Assembly: GCA_035630195.1 (NCBI GenBank)
Contig: DASQLD010000601.1
Coordinates: 1-28,729 of the forward strand
Length of the DNA: 28,729 bases
DNA from: DASQDN01 sp035630195
Lineage (GTDB): Bacteria; Acidobacteriota; Terriglobia; Bryobacterales; Bryobacteraceae
Direction: 5' to 3'
Below, piece after piece: positions 16,982-25,843 of this stretch. The notes under the pieces are model-generated. The model had not been told where the DNA came from. It made no database searches and was given only the letters and a program-made list of their open reading frames with translations. A program made the position numbers and the translations under genes. Within the stretch, counting starts at the first letter, position 1. Each line of letters opens with the position of its first letter.

Positions 16982-18418
16982 TTATTTCGGTTGAGTACCG
17001 GTGCGCCACCAATAGCCGAAGTCTTCCCGCTTCGGATCGTAGTTCGGATTCGCCGTGGGCATTTGCGCTCCCACAGAAGCTCGCCACTCCTTCAGCATGG
17101 AATGAAGCTGCTTCGTTTTGTCCGGCATCTTATCGGCCAGATTGTTCTTTTCGCCGATGTCTTTTGTCAGGTTATATAACTCCAGGCGATTGCCCTCATA
17201 GAGCTCAACAAGCTTGAAATCTTCCTGGCGAACGGCCCCGGCCGGGCGTCCCAGTTGATTGCTGTAGTGCGGATAGTGCCAGAACAATGGCCGCTCGGGC
17301 AAAGGCTTGCGGTCGCGGATGAGTGATGTAAGACTAACGCCGTCGATATTGCTGAACGTATCTCTAGAAGCGTCGGCAGCATCGGCAAGCGTTGGGAGAA
17401 TGTCTATGCTGCAAACGGGAGTGTCGTCGATCCGAGGCTTGACTCCGGGCCATTTGACGATGAACGGTTCACGAATCCCGCCTTCGTATATGTGCCCCTT
17501 GCCTTCGCGTAGCGGCGCGTTCGATGTCACCGGTTTCAACTTCCACTCCGGCGCGGATAATCCTCCGTTGTCGGAAGTGAAGATCACCACGGTGTTTTCG
17601 GACAGCCGCAGCTCTTCGAGCGTCCGCACGATCCGACCGACGCTTTCGTCCATGCTTTCGATCATTGCGGCATAAACGGGATCGTCTTGCGCCTGGCCGG
17701 GCTTCAGTTTGGCGCGATACTTCTTTACCATCTCCTCCTTGGCTTCGATGGGCACGTGGACTGCGTAGTGGGCCAAGTATAGGAAGAATGGCCGAGCTTT
17801 GTTCGTGCGGATAAAACCAATAGCGTCGTCCGTGAGGCGATCCGTTAGATACTCTCCGTCGCGCCCCTCCACCGGCGGATTGCCTTTCCATTGTGGATAA
17901 AAGAAGCTCTTCGGCATTCCACTGTTCGATCCTCCGATATTGACATCGAAGCCCTGCTTCTCGGGCCAGTACTCCGGCGTCGGACCAAGGTGCCATTTGC
18001 CGACGTGGGCTGTGGTGTAGCCGGCCCCCTTAAGCACCTCGGCAACTGTAGTTTCCTTGAGATCCAGGAAGGGCTTAGATTCCGGAGGCAGCAGCTTCGA
18101 GTAAGGCAACTGGTGCTTGCCCGGCAGATAATTGGTTACGCCGACTCGCGCAGCGAATTTCCCTGTCATTATGCTCGCCCGGCTGGGAGAGCAAACGGGA
18201 CACGCCGCGTATCCGTTCGTAAATTTAATTCCGGTCGCGGCGAGACGATCGAGATTCGGCGTTTCGTAAAACTTGCTGCCATAGCAACTCAGGTCCGCCC
18301 ATCCCAGATCATCCATCAAGATGACGATGAAGTTGAGTTTCGGCGACGTCTGCGGAAAAGCGCGCGGAGCGGTAACTGCAGCAGCGATAGCGGTGTGGAC
18401 AAACTGTCTTCTATTCAT
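16982..18418 (-). CDS. Type I sulfatase (formylglycine-dependent), Tat-exported
   Basis: 478 residues. Tat-type signal MNRRQFVHTA and a hydrophobic stretch to about residue 21. The S1-type sulfatase motif C76-SPSR-80 followed by ASIMTGK provides the cysteine that an FGE or anaerobic sulfatase-maturating enzyme converts to formylglycine. Metal and active-site segments present: LMDDLGWADL (D36, D37), VGKWHLG and FTSDNGG, plus a late EGGIREPFIVKWPG. Length is normal for the family. It should release sulfate from a sulfated carbohydrate or other ester; the substrate cannot be told from sequence. It follows the second TonB receptor by 6 bp, and its SD (GGTGAG) contains the receptor's TGA stop, so the two are translationally linked. 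This pairing argues that the imported ligand, or its precursor, is sulfated. Confidence 0.95.
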   Translation of the reverse strand: MNRRQFVHTAIAAAVTAPRAFPQTSPKLNFIVILMDDLGWADLSCYGSKFYETPNLDRLAATGIKFTNGYAACPVCSPSRASIMTGKFAARVGVTNYLPGKHQLPYSKLLPPESKPFLDLKETTVAEVLKGAGYTTAHVGKWHLGPTPEYWPEKQGFDVNIGGSNSGMPKSFFYPQWKGNPPVEGRDGEYLTDRLTDDAIGFIRTNKARPFFLYLAHYAVHVPIEAKEEMVKKYRAKLKPGQAQDDPVYAAMIESMDESVGRIVRTLEELRLSENTVVIFTSDNGGLSAPEWKLKPVTSNAPLREGKGHIYEGGIREPFIVKWPGVKPRIDDTPVCSIDILPTLADAADASRDTFSNIDGVSLTSLIRDRKPLPERPLFWHYPHYSNQLGRPAGAVRQEDFKLVELYEGNRLELYNLTKDIGEKNNLADKMPDKTKQLHSMLKEWRASVGAQMPTANPNYDPKREDFGYWWRTGTQPK

Positions 18419-18424
18419 CGATTC

Positions 18425-21400
18425 TCACCAGATGAGCTTAAGTCCGAGTTGAGAAATTCTGGGATCACGGGCGCTGCGAATCTGCCCAACAAAGGCGCTG
18501 TTGATGTTCATATCAGGGGCATTGAACTGAGCATGATTGAAGAAGTTGAAGAACTCCGCGCGGAACTGAATGCTGGTTCGTTCGAACAGGCGAGTGTCCT
18601 TTAAGAAGGAAACATCATAGTTATGGAGTCCTGGAATCTCGACGATATTCCGTCCGGAGTTGCCAAACGTGCCGAGGGCTGTCGTCTGAAAGCAGGTGGT
18701 CTCGAAATAGCGATCGATGGTGCGATCGCCTCCCGGCAGGTTTCCATCACAACTGCGATTCGCGCGCTGGAAGGGAAATCCGCCGACATTCGCGCGATCA
18801 CCCGCTACTGTGACGCTGAAGAAATTGCCAGTCATGAAGCTGGCGATGAAGTTCGTCGACCAACCGCCGATGATCGCATTGACAAAGCCACGTTTGTCAT
18901 TCAGGAATTGTTTGCCGGTTCCGAAAGGCAACTGCCAGACTCCGCTCGCGGTGAGCCGGTGGCGCACGTCGAAGTCCGAGTTGCCGCGATCATCGCGGAG
19001 GCTGTACGCGTTCTGATGCCAGGACCCACCGCTTCCACGTGAAGCCGTGTCAATAGCTTTCGACCAGGTGTAACCGATCAGGAAACTCACGTTTTTCGAG
19101 AATCGACGCTCCAAGCGCGTTTGCAACGCATTGTAATTTGAATTTTCTTGCCAGTTCGCGGAGAGGATATCGCCAAATCCGGAAAATCGGCGTCGCGTAG
19201 CGATCGGCGTGATATTCGAAGGATCCGGCAGCCGGGCCTGGTTGATGTTCACACGTTCTGTAAGTTTCGTGCCGATCGAGCCAACGTACGCGACTTCCAG
19301 AAGTGTATTCGACGTGAAACTCTGATTGATGCTCAGGTTCCATTGCTGTAGATATGGACTACGATCGCCTGGGTCCACACTGAAAGGCGAAAGCGTGCCA
19401 ACCGGAAAATCGGGAGACGCCGGATCGGGGAATGCGTCACGATCCCAACTCAGGTTTGGCGTTCCCACCGTCCCGACTAATGTTGTGGAGAACACCAGCG
19501 GCGGAGCATTGATCTTGAACTGCAGTTCGTTCCCCTGCGTTTTTGCATAAAAGATGCCATAGCCGGCGCGTATTGCAGTTGAGTCGGTCAGCCGATAGGC
19601 AACACCGATTCGCGGCGCGAAATTATTTCGATCGGGTATCCAGACACCGGGACGCAGGTTCGGATTAAACTCCAATCCCGGTATGTCTCGCGCAATGGGT
19701 GATTCCTCGCGGCTTATGCCGACTACGAATTTTGCGAGCGATGTGTCGAAGTATCCTTCGCGTCCATCTTTCTCGGCGTATGGGCTGTCGTACTCATACC
19801 GCAGCCCGAGGTTCAGAGTAAGGCGCGGACTAATCTTCCAATCGTCGGCAAGAAAGAAGTTGTAGGATTGAGACCTCCAACGGCCGACACCCAGTCCAAT
19901 CTGAGCGGTCATCTGAGCGGGATTCCCCAAGAGGAAGTCAGAAACAGGATTGCCCGTATATCGATCGTCAAACGTAAAGGCCCCATTGTTATTGAGCCCG
20001 AGACGTTGGTCGAAACGGATGTATCGAATGTCTGTGCCGAACTTCAGCGTGTGGGCTCCTCGGATCCAACTAATCGTGTCACTGAACTGGAACAGGTTGT
20101 CGATTCCACCCTGGTTTATCCCTGTGCCACCCCCTACGTACCAGCCTCCTGACAACCCGACACTCGGGAGCCCATACTCTTCCGGCACCTGATTGATCTT
20201 CAGACCGATCTCGTTCGCCAGGCTCGTCGGTGTTATTTCCCAGCTATTGAAAACGTTGGCACGGTTGTACCCGAACTTGAAAGTGTTCAACAGCGCCGGG
20301 CTGAAGATGTGAGTCTCCTGCACGACAACGTTACGTCCTGAGTACGGGAACACGTTTCCGGATAACGGTCCGATGCCCGGCCGGAAGAGATCTGACTCGT
20401 AGTTTGTGTATCGTCCGAATAGCGAGTCAGACCCGCTAAGCTGTCCGTCTAAGCGAATGCCAAACTGATCGTCATCACGGCTGGTGGACCGGGCCACCAC
20501 ATAGTTTCTGCCCGCTACGTTCGTGTTCGGTTGAGGAGTGTATTGAGTGAAGTTTTTCGTTACCGACGAAATGCGGCTGGTGGGAATTCGATTGCCTGGA
20601 AAGGGGAGGCCAGTGAGAGGATCGAGTATCGCGGTCGCGCCAGTTTGCGGATCACGTTTTGAAGACGTCAAGCCAGTGAGATCGCCTCCAAGTTGAGCTG
20701 GTGTTGGCACCAGGGCGCTGAACGTGTTGCTACGCCGACTGCGCATCGATTCCCAGTTGCCGAAGAAAAATAACCGATTCGGAATGATCGCTCCCCCAGC
20801 TGCCGCGCCGAACTGGTTCTGGCGAAACGGCGCCTTACGCGTCCCGAAGTAGTTATCAAAGAAGTTCGCAGCATCAAGCTTGTCATTGCGGAGGAACTCA
20901 AAAACGGCGCCGTGGAAGGCATTTCCGCCGGACTTACTGATCAGGTTCACGATCCCGCTGCCCTGACCGTACTCGGCAGAAAACATGTTTCGGTCGATCT
21001 TGAACTCCTGTATCGCATCCACGGAGACGAGCACGCTCGGCGAGTTAAACCAGGAACTACGAGTCTCCACACCATCGACAAGATAGCTATTGGCATCGCC
21101 GCGTCCACCAGAGATGTGGACAGCCATATCTCCACGTCCGGACTGGTTGGTGATGGTTGAACTTCGCGCATTGTAGGCGGGAACGACACCCGCCGAGATG
21201 TTCGCGAGCTGCATGAAGTTCCTGCCATTCAGCGGGAGTTCGACGATGCTTTGCTGCGCTATCACCTGACCGAGTGACGACGTCTCACTTTCTATTTGCA
21301 GCGCCTGGCCGACGACTTGCACCTGCTCGGTGACGTCGCCGATTAGCAGCCGGATATCCACGCGGACTGTCTGATTGACTGGCAGGTTAATCTCGGAAAC

Positions 21401-21661
21401 CTCGTACCGTTTAAATCCGGCATGGGTGGCAGCGAGTTTATAAGTGCCTGGCACAAGTTGCGGGAACACGTACGCGCCTGTGTCGTCGGTGGTCGCGCTA
21501 CGTGTGGCGCCGGTACTGGTGTGCGTCAATACGACAACAGTTGCCGGAACCGATGCGCCTGTCGCGTCAAGCGCGTTTCCAACAATACTCGATGAGATGA
21601 CTTGTGCGGCCAGAGCGGCAGGTAGAACCACGGAGCATAACGCGAATGGAAACCGAATCAT
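18425..21661 (-). CDS. TonB-dependent receptor, Oar-like, second copy
   Basis: 1,078 residues. Signal peptide about 1-19 (VVLPAALAAQ). The carboxypeptidase-regulatory-like domain covers about 22-105 (IVGNALDATGASVPATVVVL, GTYKLAATHAGFKRYEV). The plug region includes LPLNGRNFMQLANISAGVVP and SVDAIQEFKIDRNMFSAEYG. The barrel starts with VFEFLRNDKLDAANFF and ends in the aromatic signature LGLKLIW. It is clearly a paralogue in architecture of the 2061 receptor but diverged in sequence. It is the first gene of a two-gene unit with the sulfatase and is divergent from the FadR-family gene, sharing a 113-bp regulatory gap that holds the perfect operator. The ATG at 21661 has only a weak purine-rich upstream stretch (AAAGGG). 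Ligand unknown. Confidence 0.95.
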   Translation of the reverse strand: MIRFPFALCSVVLPAALAAQVISSSIVGNALDATGASVPATVVVLTHTSTGATRSATTDDTGAYVFPQLVPGTYKLAATHAGFKRYEVSEINLPVNQTVRVDIRLLIGDVTEQVQVVGQALQIESETSSLGQVIAQQSIVELPLNGRNFMQLANISAGVVPAYNARSSTITNQSGRGDMAVHISGGRGDANSYLVDGVETRSSWFNSPSVLVSVDAIQEFKIDRNMFSAEYGQGSGIVNLISKSGGNAFHGAVFEFLRNDKLDAANFFDNYFGTRKAPFRQNQFGAAAGGAIIPNRLFFFGNWESMRSRRSNTFSALVPTPAQLGGDLTGLTSSKRDPQTGATAILDPLTGLPFPGNRIPTSRISSVTKNFTQYTPQPNTNVAGRNYVVARSTSRDDDQFGIRLDGQLSGSDSLFGRYTNYESDLFRPGIGPLSGNVFPYSGRNVVVQETHIFSPALLNTFKFGYNRANVFNSWEITPTSLANEIGLKINQVPEEYGLPSVGLSGGWYVGGGTGINQGGIDNLFQFSDTISWIRGAHTLKFGTDIRYIRFDQRLGLNNNGAFTFDDRYTGNPVSDFLLGNPAQMTAQIGLGVGRWRSQSYNFFLADDWKISPRLTLNLGLRYEYDSPYAEKDGREGYFDTSLAKFVVGISREESPIARDIPGLEFNPNLRPGVWIPDRNNFAPRIGVAYRLTDSTAIRAGYGIFYAKTQGNELQFKINAPPLVFSTTLVGTVGTPNLSWDRDAFPDPASPDFPVGTLSPFSVDPGDRSPYLQQWNLSINQSFTSNTLLEVAYVGSIGTKLTERVNINQARLPDPSNITPIATRRRFSGFGDILSANWQENSNYNALQTRLERRFSKNVSFLIGYTWSKAIDTASRGSGGSWHQNAYSLRDDRGNSDFDVRHRLTASGVWQLPFGTGKQFLNDKRGFVNAIIGGWSTNFIASFMTGNFFSVTVAGDRANVGGFPFQRANRSCDGNLPGGDRTIDRYFETTCFQTTALGTFGNSGRNIVEIPGLHNYDVSFLKDTRLFERTSIQFRAEFFNFFNHAQFNAPDMNINSAFVGQIRSARDPRISQLGLKLIW

Positions 21662-21690
21662 CTTGTGTACCCTTTGTTTTTGCCGAGCGT

Positions 21691-21696
21691 ATCATA
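21691..21696 (-). promoter_or_regulatory. Probable -10 box for the second TonB receptor
   Basis: On the reverse strand the hexamer is TATGAT, the same as the -10 of the first receptor gene. At a 17-bp spacing the -35 hexamer is poor (AGGTTG, 21714-21719). The shared operator would lie about 10 bp upstream of that -35. The start site would be near 21684, some 23 nt before the ATG. Confidence 0.4.
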
Positions 21697-21728
21697 CTTG
21701 AACCGAGAGGCTTCAACCTAAGGCCTAA

Positions 21729-21739
21729 TGGTCTGACCA
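21729..21739. promoter_or_regulatory. FadR-like operator TGGTCTGACCA in the TonB/FadR divergent gap
   Basis: A perfect palindrome, part of a 15-bp identity (21728-21742) with the site at 2018-2032. It covers the -35 region of the regulator gene's promoter and lies upstream of the TonB receptor's probable promoter. The position suggests autorepression of the regulator and control of the divergent receptor-sulfatase unit. Confidence 0.72.
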
Positions 21740-21759
21740 CTGGCAAATCGGGCTATAAT
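21732..21759 (+). promoter_or_regulatory. Promoter of the FadR-family gene with consensus -10
   Basis: TATAAT at 21754-21759 is a perfect -10. The -35 region (TCTGAC, 21732-21737, 16-bp spacer) is weak and lies inside the operator. The predicted start near 21766 leaves a leader of only about 9 nt before the ATG at 21775. Confidence 0.55.
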
Positions 21760-21774
21760 GTACAAAAAGGATCC

Positions 21775-22497
21775 ATGTCGTCAAGTTTCCTGACGCCCGT
21801 CAGCCGCACAACCGTCACCACGGACGTCTGCCGGAAACTCGTGGGACATCTCATGCGCGGTCACTGGGCCGCAGGCGAAAAGATCCCGCCGGAGAGAATC
21901 CTGTCTCAGAAACTCGGAGTGGGCCGTGCTTCCTTGCGGGAAGCCCTCAAAGCGCTGGAGATCATGGGGATGATCGAAACGCGCTTAGGGGAAGGTACGT
22001 TCGTATGCGGGCGCTCGGAATTCTTCGCCCGGCCCCTTCTGTGGGCGATCACTGGAAGCGATATCTCCGATGCCCGGGAGCTCGTTGAGGCTCGCAAGTT
22101 GATTGAGGTCGAACTCGCCGGGTTGGCTGCCGAAAGGGCGACGGCCGATGATCTGACCAAGATTGGAGAGACGCTGGACTTAATGGAAGCGTCCATAGGC
22201 GACCCTGGAAGGTTCCTCGAAGCGGACGTCCAATTCCATCTTGCGATCGCCGAAGCGGGTCACAATACTATCCTGCTCAATTCGATTCTGTTGATACGAA
22301 ATCTTATGCGCCAGTGGGTCAGCACTGCTTTGACGAGCGATGGAGTGGCTTTGGAAGCCGTCGAGCAGCACAAGCGAATCTTTCTGGCAATTTCGAAGCG
22401 GCGGAGCGAACAGGCCAGGCGATGCATGGATCTTCACCTCGAGACTATGGCGAAGCACTTATCTCTTCCAAAACATCCGACCATGATTACTTGCTGA
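21775..22497 (+). CDS. FadR/GntR-family transcriptional regulator with FCD domain
   Basis: 240 residues from the ATG at 21775, preceded by AAAAAGGA. A longer reading from 21604 is rejected because it would include the promoter and operator. Winged helix at about 8-80 with GntR signatures GEKIPPERILSQKLGVGRAS and REALKALEIMGMIETR. The C-terminal all-helical FCD ligand domain (about 98-232) carries the metal-ligand pattern D151-VQF-H155, H199 and H221. Length is typical. FCD regulators bind small organic acids or sugar-acid derivatives, often through Zn or Ni, and are usually released from DNA by them. A perfect FadR-type palindrome overlies its own promoter. It heads a unit with PSCyt1/DUF1549 and DUF1501 genes 9-10 bp apart, so it probably controls exported functions as well as the two TonB receptors. 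The ligand is unknown. Confidence 0.95.
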   Translation: MSSSFLTPVSRTTVTTDVCRKLVGHLMRGHWAAGEKIPPERILSQKLGVGRASLREALKALEIMGMIETRLGEGTFVCGRSEFFARPLLWAITGSDISDARELVEARKLIEVELAGLAAERATADDLTKIGETLDLMEASIGDPGRFLEADVQFHLAIAEAGHNTILLNSILLIRNLMRQWVSTALTSDGVALEAVEQHKRIFLAISKRRSEQARRCMDLHLETMAKHLSLPKHPTMITC

Positions 22498-22506
22498 GAG
22501 GCTCTC

Positions 22507-25500
22507 GTGCGACCTGTTGCATTACTCATCTCAGTCATTGCCAGTTGCTCCCTTCTATGCGGGAGTCCCGATAGCGCACAGCCTCGCGCTATTTCTACAG
22601 CGGATGCGGAGTTCTTCGAAAGTCGCGTTCGTCCCGTCCTTGTCAAGAACTGCTATGCGTGTCATGGAGCCGACCAGCAGCAATCCTCCTTGCGGGTCGA
22701 TAGCCGTGATGCCTTAGTGAAAGGTGGCGCCCGCGGCCCATCTATCGTTCCTGGCGATCCGGAAAAGAGCCTCCTGGTGAAAGCCATACGGCATGACGGA
22801 CTCAAGATGCCTATCGGTACGCGGCTGAAGGAAGCGGATATCAGCGCGATTGAAGAGTGGATTCGAAAGGATGCGGTCTGGCCCGTGACAGCTGCCGCAA
22901 AGGGACTTTCCCGCAAGGACCGCTACGGGCAGCTTGCGCGCGAACACTGGGCGTTTCAGCCGGTGAGCAACGTGACTGCGCCGGCAATGAAAGATTCGGT
23001 TTGGGCCAAGACCTCGCTAGACCGTTTCATCCTGTCTCGGCTGCAGCAATCCAATCTGTCGCCTGCCAAGCCTGCAGACAAACGGATTCTGATCCGCCGC
23101 CTGAGCTACGTTTTGGCGGGGCTGCCACCCACGGCAAAAGAGATTGACGACTTCGTTAGCGATACGGCGCCTGATGCCTATGCGCGCGTGGTGGATCGCA
23201 TCCTGGCCTCACCGAGATTCGGTGAGCATTGGGCGCGCCATTGGCTCGATCTGGTTCGCTTCGGAGAGACGCGCGGTTACGAGTGGAACTACGAGATCGT
23301 TGGAGCGTGGCGCTATCGCGATTACGTGATTCGAGCTTTGAACCGGGACGTTCCTTACAACCAACTAGTGCGGGAGCATATCGCAGGTGATCTACTCGAG
23401 AAGCCTCGCGTCGATCCCGAAGCCGGGATCAACGAGTCGGTGATTGGAACTGCTTTCTACAGACTCGGCGAAGCAGGACACGATGACTGCGTTATGTTTC
23501 GAGAGATTGCTCTCGACGTGATTGACAATCAGATCGATACGCTTACAAAGACATTCCAGGGCTTGACTGTTTCCTGCGCCCGCTGCCACGATCACAAGCT
23601 GGATCCTATTCCCACAGAAGATTACTACGGGTTGTACAGCATTCTCAACAGCAGCAGAGTAGTAACACACACGATGGACCTTCCGCAGGTCAACGCGAGC
23701 AGGATCGACCGGCTGAAGAAACTGAAGCAAAGCATACGCGATGAAATCGCATCGGTATGGAAACGAGAAGCAGGGAAAACGGCTGAGTACATGCTAGCCA
23801 CGCGGCGATCCACGCGTGATGCAAGCTCTGACGGCATGAGCACTACGCGCACCGAGTCCTGGGCCAAAGCGTTGGCAGCATCCGGCAACGCGATGGATCA
23901 GCCATCGTATCCCTGGACGACTCTGATGTGCCGTACTGCATCGAACGAGAAGTATCTTGCCAGTGAGGCAGCGCCACTTATCGAACGATATAAGCGAGAG
24001 GCAGTCGAGCGCGAAGCTTTCAATCGCGAGAACTTCCAGCAGGTTGCCAGTTTCAAGGGCAAGGCGCCGGATGGGTGGACGTTAACCGGCACGAGTGTGG
24101 CAAACGGGTTCGCAAACACCGGCGACTTCACCATTAATCCCGACGGCGACAAGGCGCTTCAGAACGTTTTGTCGCAAGGACTTTATACGAATTTGCTGTC
24201 GGGCCGCCTGAACGGCGCCCTTCGATCTCCGGATCTGCCGAAGGACAAGAAATTTCTTAGTGTTCGCGTCATGGGCGGCAACTTGGGCGCGAGGCGGACG
24301 GTAATTGACAATTGCGCGATCGGAGAAAATTACAAGGTTTTCGAGAACAGCCATTTGACGTGGGTGAAGTTGGACACCTTTGCGAAGGAAAAGCGTCTTC
24401 CCGTCTTCGTCGAACTGGTGACACGCTCGGATAACCCGCGTCTACCCGATCGACCGGGAGTGCTGAAGAAAGATCAGGAAAAGCTTCTCCACGACCCGCG
24501 ATCGTACTTCGGGATTACTGAAGTAGTAGCGCACGATGTGACGGAAACGCCGCGGGAAACGCTCTCGCACATGCTGCCTCTGTTCGACCGAGGTGTCCCG
24601 TCGAAATGGGAATCGCTCGCCAAGGCTTATCAGTCTCGAATTGAGGACGCTGTCGAGCGTTGGTCGAAGGGCTCGGAAACCGAAGACGATGTCCGCTGGC
24701 TCGACTGGTTGCTCCAGAACGATCTGCTCCCAAATAAGACCGGCGCAACACCTAAGCTCGCGCGACTCATCAGCGAATATCGAGCGGTGGAATCCGAAAT
24801 CCCGGAGCCACGAGTTGTCGAGGGACTCGCCGATAAAGGCGCCGGAACCGATTTTCCGGTGCTGATCGGCGGCAATGCCAAGACGTATGGTGAACCGGCG
24901 CCACGCAGATTCCTGAAGAGCATCCTGGGTGAGGAGCCACTTGCCACGACGGGGAGTGGGCGTCGCGAGCTTGCCGAGATCATCGCCAGTCCGGAGAATC
25001 CGCTGACCGCTCGCGTGATGGTGAATCGGATTTGGCAGCATGTCTTTGGCCGCGGCATCGTTGGCACAGTGGACAACTTCGGCGTGATTGGCGATAAACC
25101 TTCGCACCCAGAGCTCCTCGACTATCTCTCGCGTGAGTTCATCGATCAGGGTTGGTCCATCAAGCAGATGATCCGGTCGATGGTGCTTTCCGAGACGTTC
25201 CGTCAATCAGGAGAGATCACTGCGCAAGCACGTGACGTTGATCCGCAGAACGCGCTGCTGCATCACTACCCATTGCGGCGGTTGGAGGCTGAATCCGTTC
25301 GGGATACCCTGCTTACGGCATCAGGAAAGCTCGACTCGTCTTTGTTTGGCCCGAGCACCGATCCGTATCGTGATCAACCACAGGATTATCGCCGATTGTT
25401 CTCAGGCCCTCTCGATGGGAAAGGACGCCGTAGTCTGTATCTCAAAGTGACGCGAATGGAGGGCACGCGCTTCCTTGAGACGTTTGACTATCCCGTCCCG

Positions 25501-25833
25501 ATGGCTGCGCGAGGCAGCCGTGACGTGACGAATGTTCCCGCGCAAGCCCTCACTCTTCTGAATGATCCTTTCGTCGTGGCCGAGGCGGAAGAGTGCGCAA
25601 AGCGACTGCTGACCATGCCGGCTGACTCGATTGACACTAGAGTTGGACAGCTCTTTGAGATAGCTTTGGGACGCCGCCCGAACCCTGTGGAATACGAGCG
25701 TTTTCGTGGGCTGGCCGCAGAACTGGCCAGTCTGCAGAAGGTGTCCCGCGAGGAAGTGCCGAACAGTCTTTCGGTGTGGAAGGACCTCGCGCATACGATT
25801 TTCAATATGAAAGAGTTCATCTACATTCAGTAG
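22507..25833 (+). CDS. Exported PSCyt1-DUF1549-DUF1553 protein with inserted beta domain
   Basis: 1,108 residues. The GTG at 22507 is supported by GAGAGG (22496-22501), which overlaps the upstream TGA at 5-bp spacing. N-terminal export signal about 1-24; IASC at 11-14 could be a lipobox, though a plain signal peptide is as likely. PSCyt1 haem domain about 34-128 with C49-Y-A-C-H53 and KMPIG (M101). DUF1549 about 165-385 with a second haem-like C357-A-R-C-H361 followed by DHKLDPIP. A beta-rich insert at about 510-677 resembles a jelly-roll or carbohydrate-binding fold. DUF1553 about 815-1070 (SPENPLTARVMVNRIWQHVF, then RRLEAESVRDTLL). The DUF1501 partner is 10 bp downstream. The family is exported and redox-like by its haem sites, but no reaction has been assigned. 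Confidence 0.93.
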   Translation: MRPVALLISVIASCSLLCGSPDSAQPRAISTADAEFFESRVRPVLVKNCYACHGADQQQSSLRVDSRDALVKGGARGPSIVPGDPEKSLLVKAIRHDGLKMPIGTRLKEADISAIEEWIRKDAVWPVTAAAKGLSRKDRYGQLAREHWAFQPVSNVTAPAMKDSVWAKTSLDRFILSRLQQSNLSPAKPADKRILIRRLSYVLAGLPPTAKEIDDFVSDTAPDAYARVVDRILASPRFGEHWARHWLDLVRFGETRGYEWNYEIVGAWRYRDYVIRALNRDVPYNQLVREHIAGDLLEKPRVDPEAGINESVIGTAFYRLGEAGHDDCVMFREIALDVIDNQIDTLTKTFQGLTVSCARCHDHKLDPIPTEDYYGLYSILNSSRVVTHTMDLPQVNASRIDRLKKLKQSIRDEIASVWKREAGKTAEYMLATRRSTRDASSDGMSTTRTESWAKALAASGNAMDQPSYPWTTLMCRTASNEKYLASEAAPLIERYKREAVEREAFNRENFQQVASFKGKAPDGWTLTGTSVANGFANTGDFTINPDGDKALQNVLSQGLYTNLLSGRLNGALRSPDLPKDKKFLSVRVMGGNLGARRTVIDNCAIGENYKVFENSHLTWVKLDTFAKEKRLPVFVELVTRSDNPRLPDRPGVLKKDQEKLLHDPRSYFGITEVVAHDVTETPRETLSHMLPLFDRGVPSKWESLAKAYQSRIEDAVERWSKGSETEDDVRWLDWLLQNDLLPNKTGATPKLARLISEYRAVESEIPEPRVVEGLADKGAGTDFPVLIGGNAKTYGEPAPRRFLKSILGEEPLATTGSGRRELAEIIASPENPLTARVMVNRIWQHVFGRGIVGTVDNFGVIGDKPSHPELLDYLSREFIDQGWSIKQMIRSMVLSETFRQSGEITAQARDVDPQNALLHHYPLRRLEAESVRDTLLTASGKLDSSLFGPSTDPYRDQPQDYRRLFSGPLDGKGRRSLYLKVTRMEGTRFLETFDYPVPMAARGSRDVTNVPAQALTLLNDPFVVAEAEECAKRLLTMPADSIDTRVGQLFEIALGRRPNPVEYERFRGLAAELASLQKVSREEVPNSLSVWKDLAHTIFNMKEFIYIQ

Positions 25834-25843
25834 GAGAGAAACG

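Noticed and set aside
21604..21774. Upstream extension of the regulator reading frame
   Set aside because: It would place the TATAAT box and the operator inside the coding region and overlap the divergent receptor start; the 240-residue form from 21775 is the normal family length.
22149..22159. TGATCTGACCA, a 10-of-11 match to the operator
   Set aside because: It lies inside the regulator's coding sequence in the FCD region, away from any promoter, and lacks the shared CACTG flank. A one-mismatch 11-mer is expected by chance in a window of this size.
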